Origin: Leptospira sp. WS60.C2
GTDB lineage: Bacteria > Spirochaetota > Leptospiria > Leptospirales > Leptospiraceae
Direction of reading: 5' to 3'
NCBI RefSeq assembly: GCF_040833955.1
Contig: NZ_CP162133.1
Span: 372,001 to 436,000, forward strand
DNA length: 64,000 bases
Every line of letters begins with the position of its first letter. The stretch's first letter is position 1. Of the stretch, positions 44,728-51,426 are shown piece after piece. The notes beneath the pieces are model-generated. The model saw only the letters and a program-made list of their open reading frames with translations, searched no databases and was not told the DNA's origin. The translations under genes and the position numbers were made by a program.

Positions 44728-45219
44728 TCAAAGTGAATTTACATCTTTTCCTGAACAACTTGTTGCCAATGGACATTTTTTCAAAATTGCCTGTATCTTT
44801 TTCCATTCTTCACGACGCTCTTTACTTGCATCCTGTACTTCTTTCAAATAAAAATCTACAATTTGAAGAGCTGTGACTTTATCCTGTGAATTTGTTTGTA
44901 GTTTAGGATCAGCACCACTTGAAATTAAAATTTTTACAATATCGGATTTTCCTAATACAGTTGCGTAGTGAATTGGTGCATACTCACTGTAAAGTTGTTC
45001 TCCTCCTCGTCCTACGCCATTTAAAAAATAACCATTAATATTTGCTTTTTTACTGATTGCTTCTTTGATCGTTGCTATGTCGTTAACTTCAATGTCATGC
45101 ATTGTGAAATATGATTGATTATTATCTGTTACAGGTGTTCTGTGCACTGCGTAGAGGACTGCGCAATATTGAATACTAAGGAATGAAATTAATGATATGG
45201 TTCTTACGATATACTTCAT
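44728..45219 (-). CDS. Ankyrin-repeat lipoprotein preceded by a poly-G tract
   Basis: 163 residues from ATG 45219, which has a good ribosome site (GAGGT, 7-nt spacing). Signal with lipobox-like IQYC (Cys 19). One to two ankyrin repeats: VNDIATIKEAISKKANINGY and YAPIHYATVLGKSDIVKILI with SSGADPKLQ. The frame also extends upstream through the poly-G tract to an ATG at 45279 (Met then Gly run), so tract length could alter a leader peptide or spacing. Head gene of the four-gene envelope group. Confidence 0.65.
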   Translation of the reverse strand: MKYIVRTISLISFLSIQYCAVLYAVHRTPVTDNNQSYFTMHDIEVNDIATIKEAISKKANINGYFLNGVGRGGEQLYSEYAPIHYATVLGKSDIVKILISSGADPKLQTNSQDKVTALQIVDFYLKEVQDASKERREEWKKIQAILKKCPLATSCSGKDVNSL

Positions 45220-45252
45220 GTAGCTACCTCGTTTATCAGACGTCAGGCTACT

Positions 45253-45277
45253 CCCCCCCCCCCCCCCCCCCCCCCCC
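45253..45277. repeat. 25-bp poly-C (poly-G on coding strand) homopolymer tract
   Basis: Twenty-five consecutive C on the plus strand, 34 bp upstream of the ankyrin lipoprotein ATG on the minus strand. In this AT-rich DNA a run of this length cannot be chance and is of the kind that mutates by slippage. Its exact length in the assembly may be unreliable. Confidence 0.85.
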
Positions 45278-45470
45278 ATCGCATAACAAGTAAAAAATTA
45301 TGACTGATATAAAAAAATATCGAATTAATAAAAATTTCAATATTTAGCTTTCACTGAAAATAAACTAGATGCGTACACCGACCATCCTAGTTTAGCTATA
45401 CCTATTTCATTTATTCAACTTCCACGTCTTCAGGTCATTTTAAGTGTATCCTGCCAAACAAAAAAAAGGG
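45278..45470. other. Gene-free stretch upstream of the poly-C tract
   Basis: AT-rich, with no ORF, RNA or repeat seen between the homopolymer and the terminator at 45470. Presumably carries the promoter for the minus-strand envelope group, but no clear -35/-10 pair was found. Confidence 0.3.
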
Positions 45471-45492
45471 AACCATCACCGGGTTCCCTTTG
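45462..45492. terminator. Terminator-type hairpin before the third mreB tail
   Basis: GGGAACC-ATCACC-GGTTCCC preceded by eight A, giving a minus-strand terminator with a T-run. Same design as the hairpin behind mreB, but here separated from the mreB stop by an inserted ~100-bp palindromic element. Confidence 0.55.
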
Positions 45493-45525
45493 CGTTTTAT
45501 TTAGATTTGTTTTGATACCCGTCGT

Positions 45526-45606
45526 TTCGATACGCTTCGCTACTTAGGCGACCATCAATAGAAAAAAGGCCGAGCCTTGAGTAGGCCGAAGGCCGTATCG
45601 AAAGGC
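45526..45606. repeat. Large imperfect palindrome (REP/MITE-like)
   Basis: TTTCGATACG ... CGTATCGAAA as outer arms, with inner GCTACTTAGGC pairing with GCCTTGAGTAGGC. Such CGATACGCTTCGCTAC elements are GC-rich mobile hairpins. It separates the mreB tail 3 stop from its terminator and therefore inserted after that block formed. Confidence 0.5.
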
Positions 45607-45610
45607 GGAA

Positions 45611-45976
45611 TTATCTGATCCCTGGTTTGATGTATTTCAATTCATCCAAGTAACGTCCTGTTCCAAGAACCACACAAGTGAGTGGGTTTTCGGCACGGAA
45701 CACAGGAACACCTGTTTCTTTGGTGAGGTAGTGTTCGAGACCACGGAGGAGACAACCACCACCTGTGAGAACGATTCCTCGTTCCACGATGTCGGCTGCC
45801 AGTTCTGGAGGAGTGCGCTCGAGTACCGATTTGATTCCGTCTAGGATTTCGTCTGTTGGTTCTTTGAGGGCTTTACGGATTTCGTTGGAATCGAGTTCGA
45901 GGGTGCGTGGGAGACCAGAGATGGCATCACGACCTTTGACTTCCATAGTGTCCACACGTTTGTCAGCGAAGGCAAT
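45611..45976 (-). pseudogene. mreB 3' fragment, copy 3 (~365 bp, 120 codons)
   Basis: In-frame C-terminal third of MreB (from [14 protein letters not shown] to YIKPGIR) with the natural stop, but without the first two thirds. Cut at about 45974 next to repeat B3, at a different point from copies 1 and 2. Protein identical to the corresponding part of resident MreB; DNA differs at silent sites, and several of those differences are shared with copies 1 and 2. It lacks the ATP-binding lobes, so it is not functional. Confidence 0.85.
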
Positions 45977-46096
45977 GGGCACCTCGCATTTTTTCGATTA
46001 GGGTGCTCTTTACTTATACGCGACCGGGCTTTCCGTTCCAATCTTTTCACTTGTGTGAAAAGGATTTCCACCTCAATCCCTGGTGCGGGGGGAGGG
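45977..46096 (+). repeat. B repeat, copy B3
   Basis: GGGCACCTCGC ... CTGGTGCGGGGGGAGGG, about 120 bp. The left spacer differs from B1 and B2 (TTTTTTCGATTAGGGTGCTC), but the right half with the TTTTCACTTGTGTGAAAA hairpin and CCTCAATCCC matches. It abuts the truncated mreB on one side and the zeta-type kinase on the other. Confidence 0.8.
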
Positions 46097-46144
46097 ATTT
46101 TTATTCTTGCCGATCCGTAAAATCTGATGGGTAATGATTGCTAA

Positions 46145-46672
46145 ATGAAAATTGTGATTGTTGCAGGACCAAATGGAGCTGGAAAAACAACTTTTGCTCG
46201 ATTTTTTTTGGGCTCTATGCCTGAAATCTCCCACTATCTGAATGCTGATACAATTGCTGCTGGACTTGCTCCGCTAAAACCTGAAGCTGCAGCAGTGGAA
46301 GCAGGTCGATTTCTACTGACACAAATGGATCAGCTTGTAGGACAGAAAATAAACTTTGCATTCGAAACTACTTTATCTTCAAAAAATTATCTACGACGAA
46401 TCAGAATCTGGAAAGCCTGTGGATATGATGTTAGGCTAGTTTTCCTGAGTCTGCCAAGCCAAGATTTTGCAATCAATCGAGTAAAGCAACGCGTGAAACA
46501 GGGCGGTCATAACATTCCAGAAAAAGTAATTCGAAGAAGGTTTAATCGTGGATTAGAGAATTTGGACGCATACAAAAAGATTGTCACAACTTGGCAGGTG
46601 TTTGATAATAGTGTTACACCCCCAATTTTAATTGAATCAAGTGATGTACAGAATGAAAAAAGAAAAAAATAA
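46145..46672 (+). CDS. Zeta-toxin-type P-loop kinase
   Basis: 175 residues. Walker A GPNGAGKTTF (8-17), then NADTIAAGL (substrate-side Asp), FETTLSS (Glu of the zeta family), and an Arg/Lys-rich lid (RVKQRVKQGGHNIPEKVIRRRF). This is the short zeta-domain form; relatives phosphorylate UDP-N-acetylglucosamine and block wall synthesis, but some act as plain kinases. It reads against all neighbouring cargo genes and is adjacent to B3. The small ORF overlapping its end may be its partner. Confidence 0.75.
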   Translation: MKIVIVAGPNGAGKTTFARFFLGSMPEISHYLNADTIAAGLAPLKPEAAAVEAGRFLLTQMDQLVGQKINFAFETTLSSKNYLRRIRIWKACGYDVRLVFLSLPSQDFAINRVKQRVKQGGHNIPEKVIRRRFNRGLENLDAYKKIVTTWQVFDNSVTPPILIESSDVQNEKRKK

Positions 46673-46808
46673 TCTAAATGATTCAGTAATTGTGGAGAAG
46701 GCTTTGAATGAAGCCGCAAAGTATGCAAAGAAACTTGCAGTTCAGACTAAGACGAAGTTCATTACTCGGAAAGTAAAGTCAAAGAAATCTGTTTTCGCAG
46801 GTAAGTAG
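46653..46808 (+). CDS. Small basic ORF overlapping the zeta-type kinase (51 residues)
   Basis: ATG 46653 (or 46644) to TAG 46806, overlapping the kinase 3' end by about 20 bp in another frame. Sequence starts MKKEKNNLNDSVIVEKALNE, is helix-prone and strongly Lys-rich. Overlap implies translational coupling. Antitoxins of zeta systems usually lie upstream, so the role is uncertain. Confidence 0.45.
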   Translation: MKKEKNNLNDSVIVEKALNEAAKYAKKLAVQTKTKFITRKVKSKKSVFAGK

Positions 46809-46827
46809 CGAGCTTCATCTAGTATTC

Positions 46828-47075
46828 ACCACATAGGAACTTGGTAAGAGTTTTGCCAAGAACCAGTCCCCCCGACTCAAGAATGGTTATTCCATATTCG
46901 TGACAGATTGCTCATTATGGGAATCCAGTCGGCTTAAAGGCGACTATATTTACCACATAGGAACTTGGTAAGAGTTTTGCCAAGAACCAGTCCCCCCGAC
47001 TCAAGAATGGTTATTCCATATTCGTGACAGATTGCTCATTATGGGAATCCAGTCGGCTTAAAGGCGACTATATTT
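46828..47075. repeat. Perfect tandem duplication, 2 x 124 bp
   Basis: Copy 1 46828-46951 and copy 2 46952-47075, identical throughout by eye; unit starts ACCACATAGGAACTTGG and ends GGCGACTATATTT. No ORF spans it. A perfect tandem copy points to recent slippage or a transposition end product; the unit's last ~20 bp recur at 43.18 kb. Confidence 0.75.
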
Positions 47076-47123
47076 TTGCGAAAATTTCGCAAAAATGAGA
47101 CATAATTTTAGATGAGACATAAT
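47073..47123. repeat. Palindrome plus repeated ATGAGACATAAT motif behind the transposase gene
   Basis: TTTTTGCGAAA-A-TTTCGCAAAAA (47073-47095) is a perfect 23-bp palindrome, followed by ATGAGACATAAT at 47095-47106 and again at 47112-47123. It lies ~75 bp beyond the 3' end of the IS91-like transposase gene, where such elements carry their rolling-circle origin (hairpin plus conserved motif). Assignment as oriIS is inferred. Confidence 0.4.
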
Positions 47124-47199
47124 GAGCCCTCACCATTAGATTTGGCATTTTTTTGACAGTGGAAACAATAGAGTGAAGAGATCGGAAAACTAGATTCCG

Positions 47200-48459
47200 C
47201 TATAACGCTTTTGGAGGGTCTCGCGATCGCTTTTGGTAAAAGTATCCATCTATCAATGTGTAATTTTTCTTCAGCTCCTTCTCTTTGTTAGATGCGTGAT
47301 AAGAGTAGATCATCTTCGATTCCATTGCGTTTTTACAAATGGGACAAGCTAGCGGATCTCTAACATCAAACGATGATTTAATGGCTTCTGACCAAGTAGA
47401 TTTCTTGGCCTGAGATTCTAACTTTAACCTCTTTGCAGGTCTTACATAAATTCCATAATAGCGAACAGACTTCTCATGTTTGTTGGGAAGAAAAAAAAGC
47501 ATACGGGCAAGAAATTCATCAATCGGCATCGTTAAACTTTGATACAACTTTTCTTTGGTGATGGATTCGACATTGCTTTTGTAACGGAATGTTAACGTTT
47601 GTTTATTTTGATCTACTTTTTGAATTTGGCTATTATGAAAAAGTCCAAAGGCAATGTATTGGGCGATACGATATATGGAATCAGATTCTCGAACGTTAAT
47701 TTTTTCAAAGTAAACATGGAAACCTTTTGGATAACTTTTCGTGAAAAAAGTATATTCGTCTTTATTTATATATTTCTTTCGAAGTAAGTATTTGCAAACA
47801 GTCCTTTGCCAGTCGAATCGCACGGTTTTGTAAGGCATAAAATCGATTTGTTTGATTCCGTTAGAGGTTGTATTTAAAAGATCTCTCGTTGCAATCGCAT
47901 GGACATGCGGATTGAAATTTAAATGATTTCCGGCTTCGTGAAGTGTGCTAAGGATACCCGGTTTAAAACGTTTGTCTGTCAGGCTAATGGTTCGTAATCT
48001 TTTTGTATAAACCTTTGCCGCAAGGCCATTTAGAAATCGTGGATTGACAAGTCTTTGAAATAGAAGTTCATTCAGTCTACCTGGCAATGTGAAGACGATA
48101 TGATAATGTGGAAGTTCAGGATTTAAGATTCTGAAAAGGTGAATCGACCAACCAAAGAGCTTTTTTCGATAACAAGACAAACATAGCCGACTCTTACACG
48201 AAAAAGGAACTGCCAAAACAATTTTACAATCTTTGCATTCGTTCCATACAAAACCTCTATTGAATTTACCACAGGTAAGAAGTTTTTCCACCTCTCGAAG
48301 CTTCCAGATTGGAATTTTTCCGAATTTAGATTCGAATTTGTCCACATAACTTGTAATAAATGTCTCATAATGATTCTTCCAAATATTTTTATACTCGGAC
48401 TCGCGGGTGTGGGCAGGTGTATAGGCTTGCTTGGCTTCTTTGGAAGAAATGAATATTTT
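47200..48459 (-). mobile_element. IS91-family (HUH, rolling-circle) transposase gene, 5' end lacking a start codon
   Basis: The conserved frame runs from about 48459 to 47200 (~419 codons); the first usable start is GTG 48345 (381 residues). N-terminal family sequence before that start (KQAYTPAHTRESEYKNIW, then FITSY) is intact but has no ATG/GTG/TTG, so the gene looks 5'-truncated or uses an atypical start. Zinc finger CKDC...CKSRLCLSCYRK; HUH motif PHVHAIAT; conserved tyrosines downstream; second Cys pair CPIC. IS91-type elements mobilise adjacent DNA by one-ended transposition, which may relate to the mreB fragments nearby. Confidence 0.8.
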
Positions 48460-48493
48460 GAATCTCCAAGTAGAGAAAAAACTCTCCTTAGAG

Positions 48494-48530
48494 AAAGGTC
48501 ATGAATTTTGGAGAAGTGACCTTTTTTATT
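48494..48530 (+). terminator. Orphan plus-strand terminator
   Basis: AAAGGTCA (48494-48501) pairs with TGACCTTT (48517-48524), followed by a T-run. No intact plus-strand gene ends here; the preceding DNA belongs to the transposase 5' region, so it may belong to a lost gene. Confidence 0.45.
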
Positions 48531-48551
48531 TTATAGTCAAACCAATCCTCC

Positions 48552-48605
48552 GCGCCCCGGATCGACGGAGCGCCCTCGTCGAGGGAGAGCCGGAAATGTG
48601 CGCCC
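48552..48605 (+). repeat. Type A repeat, copy A5 (short form), behind mreB
   Basis: 54 bp from GCGCCCCGGATCGACGG to GTGCGCCC; matches A1 apart from a few bases. Its outer end touches the mreB terminator, as A3 and A4 touch the terminators of the mreB tails. Confidence 0.75.
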
Positions 48606-48635
48606 AAAAAAAAGGGAACTTTCGTTCCCTTTTTC
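48606..48635. terminator. mreB terminator (bidirectional)
   Basis: AAAAAGGGAAC-TTTC-GTTCCCTTTTT, 24 bp downstream of the mreB stop on the minus strand. Strong stem with T-runs in both directions. Confidence 0.75.
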
Positions 48636-48658
48636 TCACCAAACCATGTAACCGATGT

Positions 48659-49681
48659 TTATCGGATCCCAGGCTTAATGTATTTCAATTCATCCAGGTA
48701 TCTTCCTGTTCCGAGAACCACACATGTGAGTGGGTTTTCGGCACGGAACACAGGAACACCTGTTTCTTTGGTGAGGTAGTGTTCGAGACCACGGAGGAGA
48801 CAACCACCACCTGTGAGAACGATTCCTCGTTCCACGATGTCGGCTGCCAGTTCTGGAGGAGTGCGCTCAAGAACCGATTTGATCCCGTCTAGGATTTCGT
48901 CTGTTGGTTCTTTGAGGGCTTTGCGGATTTCGTTGGAATCGAGTTCGAGAGTGCGTGGGAGACCAGAGATGGCATCACGACCTTTTACTTCCATTGTGTC
49001 CACACGTTTGTCAGCAAATGCGTTCCCGATCGTAAGTTTGATATCCTCAGCCGTTCTTTCACCCACCACTAGGTTGTATTGGTTACGGAGGTATTTTACG
49101 ATGGCTTCATCAAATTCGTCCCCACCTGTTCGGATGGATTCTGCGATTACCATACCACCAAGAGAGATCACAGCAATTTCTGTGGTTCCCCCGCCGATAT
49201 CCACGATCATGTTTCCTGCTGGTTCATGGATTGGTATGTTGGCACCGATGGCAGCGGCAAGCGCCTCTTCGATGAGGAAAATTTCGCGAGCACCCGCTTG
49301 TTCAGCAGATTCACGAACAGCACGTCGTTCCACTTCGGTAATTCCCGAAGGAACCCCGATCACGATACGCGGTTTTACAAATGTAGTACGGTTGTGGACT
49401 TTTGCGATGAAGTAACGGATCATCTTTTCTACCGTTTCGAAGTCGGCGATGACCCCGTCTTTCATGGGGCGGATGGCAACGATGTCACCAGGAGTTCTTC
49501 CTAGCATTCGTTTTGCTTCTTGGCCAACGGCTAAGACTCGGCCGGTGGAGGCTTGGACTGCCACGACCGAAGGTTCTGATAGGACGATCCCTTGTCCTTT
49601 CACATGCACGAGGGTGTTCGCGGTTCCCAAATCGATTCCCATATCGTTCGAGAAAAGTCCATAAAGATTATCAAATATCAT
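48659..49681 (-). CDS. mreB: Rod-shape-determining actin homologue MreB
   Basis: 340 residues from ATG 49681 ([20 protein letters not shown]), with AGGA 6 nt upstream; the longer frame to 49789 is rejected. Bacterial actin: phosphate-1 [21 protein letters not shown], phosphate-2 [26 protein letters not shown], adenosine motif [15 protein letters not shown]. Polymerises under the inner membrane and guides elongation. mreC and mreD normally follow it; here mobile cargo follows instead, so they lie elsewhere or were displaced. The stop region is the source of the three fragments to the left. Confidence 0.95.
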   Translation of the reverse strand: MIFDNLYGLFSNDMGIDLGTANTLVHVKGQGIVLSEPSVVAVQASTGRVLAVGQEAKRMLGRTPGDIVAIRPMKDGVIADFETVEKMIRYFIAKVHNRTTFVKPRIVIGVPSGITEVERRAVRESAEQAGAREIFLIEEALAAAIGANIPIHEPAGNMIVDIGGGTTEIAVISLGGMVIAESIRTGGDEFDEAIVKYLRNQYNLVVGERTAEDIKLTIGNAFADKRVDTMEVKGRDAISGLPRTLELDSNEIRKALKEPTDEILDGIKSVLERTPPELAADIVERGIVLTGGGCLLRGLEHYLTKETGVPVFRAENPLTCVVLGTGRYLDELKYIKPGIR

Positions 49682-49824
49682 ATCAGATCCTGTGAAAGAA
49701 GTACGAAAGGGGGAATTTACACTGGGTTTACACCAAAACGATACAATTCTACCCGTTCCCCATAATTTTCGGCTGGTTTTTGCTTTCAACCGTAAAAATT
49801 TTCGATAGGCTAGTTAGATACAAA

Positions 49825-51426
49825 ATGCTTCCTTTCTCACACATCTTACGAAAACCAAACCAGGCATTTCGCACGGAAAAGATCCTTGCTGCCATTGATT
49901 TGGGCACCAATTCCTTCCATATTGTCGTCGTCAAACTAAGACCGGATGGTACACTCGAATACCTCACCAAAGAAAAGGAATCCGTTCGTTTAGGAAGTGG
50001 TAGCAGTGATTATGCGGTCATCAAAGAAGATGCAATGGATCGAGGCATTGCTTGTTTAAAACGATTTAAAACCCTCGCTGATACTTACAAAGCCGAAATC
50101 CGAGCCGTTGCCACAAGCGCTCTTCGGGAAGCAGAGAATCGTCAGATCTTTCTTGACCGAGCGGAGAAGGAAACGGGCATCCAAATCCAAGTGATTTCGG
50201 GGAACGAAGAAGCACGCCTCATTTATTTAGGGATTTTACAGGGACTCCCTGTGTATGAAAAACGGATCCTTCTCATTGACATTGGAGGCGGGAGTACGGA
50301 ACTTTTAATAGGGGAAAAAGGTGAAATCCTTTTTTCCACCAGTATGAAGTTAGGTGCCATTCGCTTAACTGAAAAATATTTAAAAAAAGATCCAGTTTCG
50401 GCCACTGACTTACAAAAATGTAGGATACACATTGAATCGGTATTATCTGCGTTTTTACCTCAAATTGAAACTTGGAAACCTTTTGTCATTGTAGGAAGTT
50501 CAGGAACGATTACATCTGTTGCTTCTATGGTTCTCGAAAAAAAAGGGGAAAAACGAGAACGGTTGAATGGAACAGAAATCCCGATCGATTCATTTAAAGA
50601 TGTCCGCAAACAGGTATTAGATGCTGAGAGTATCAAGAAACGACTCAAAATTCCTGGCCTGGATGCCAAACGTGGGGACATCATTGTAGGTGGGATTTTG
50701 GTTTTGGATGAAGTGTTACAGAGAATTAAGGCTCACTCCTTTACTGTGAGTGATTTTGCCCTTCGGGAGGGAATCGTCTATGATACCATTGAATCCTGGT
50801 ACAGACATACCGACACTTCACTTCCAAGACTAGATAACATTCGTGACAAAGCGATTAAAACAGTAGCCAATCTTTATCCACAAGGAAAAAATCATGCAGA
50901 GACTGTCACGAAACTCACCTTGCAAATGTTTGATGACTTGAAGGAACTTCATGGACTTGGAAATTTAGAACGTGATTATTTAGAAACTGCTTGTTACCTT
51001 CATCAAGTGGGACTTTGTATTTCTCATCACAACTATCATAAACATAGTTATTATATTATCAAAAACTCAGAGGCGATGGTTGGATTCTCCAATGCAGAAA
51101 TTGAAATTATTGCCTTGCTTGCTCGTTACCATCGTAAAGGGGGACCCAAAGGTAAACATGAAGAGTTTAAGGCCTTAAGACCAGAAGACCAACTTTTGGT
51201 TCGAAAATTGGCTTCCTTTTTACGAATTGGAGATGGACTGGATCGATCAGAAAAATCGATTATCGAACGATTGGATACTGTTTTGGAAAAAGGAAAGGTA
51301 GATTGTCGTTTGTATTATAAAAAAGAAAAAGATCCTAATTTAGAAATTTGGTCTGTTTCCGAAAAAAAGGATTTGTTTGAAGAAACATTCGGTTTGAAAT
51401 TAGAGTTTCATTTACATCCAGTATGA
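49825..51426 (+). CDS. Ppx/GppA-family exopolyphosphatase / pppGpp phosphatase
   Basis: 533 residues from ATG 49825. N-terminal ASKHA fold: AAIDLGTNSFHIVVV (about 23-37), AVATSALREAENR, QVISGNEEARLIYLG, LLIDIGGGSTELLIG, VGSSGTITSVA. C-terminal HD-like helical domain (LHQVGLCISHHNYHKHSYYII, LARYHRKG.PKGKHEEF, RIGDGLDRSEKSII). Hydrolyses polyphosphate or pppGpp. It is divergent from mreB and overlaps the phosphatase gene downstream by ATGA (51423-51426). Confidence 0.9.
   Translation: MLPFSHILRKPNQAFRTEKILAAIDLGTNSFHIVVVKLRPDGTLEYLTKEKESVRLGSGSSDYAVIKEDAMDRGIACLKRFKTLADTYKAEIRAVATSALREAENRQIFLDRAEKETGIQIQVISGNEEARLIYLGILQGLPVYEKRILLIDIGGGSTELLIGEKGEILFSTSMKLGAIRLTEKYLKKDPVSATDLQKCRIHIESVLSAFLPQIETWKPFVIVGSSGTITSVASMVLEKKGEKRERLNGTEIPIDSFKDVRKQVLDAESIKKRLKIPGLDAKRGDIIVGGILVLDEVLQRIKAHSFTVSDFALREGIVYDTIESWYRHTDTSLPRLDNIRDKAIKTVANLYPQGKNHAETVTKLTLQMFDDLKELHGLGNLERDYLETACYLHQVGLCISHHNYHKHSYYIIKNSEAMVGFSNAEIEIIALLARYHRKGGPKGKHEEFKALRPEDQLLVRKLASFLRIGDGLDRSEKSIIERLDTVLEKGKVDCRLYYKKEKDPNLEIWSVSEKKDLFEETFGLKLEFHLHPV

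Noticed and set aside
45611..45982. Second functional mreB
   Set aside because: Only the C-terminal third is present and the frame start is a chance ATG at the junction; the nucleotide-binding lobes are missing.
46828..47075. CRISPR or rRNA-like repeat
   Set aside because: Only two identical 124-bp units without spacers; simple tandem duplication.
32140..48605. Chromosomal integron cassette array (A/B repeats as attC sites)
   Set aside because: The hairpin repeats between unrelated cargo genes invite this, but I see no GTTRRRY/RYYYAAC core sites, no integron integrase, and cargo genes in operons and in both orientations. It stays an alternative only if an integrase lies outside the window.
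48431..49664. Plus-strand ORFs across mreB and its terminator
   Set aside because: Antisense to a strongly conserved gene; no ribosome sites or recognisable domains.
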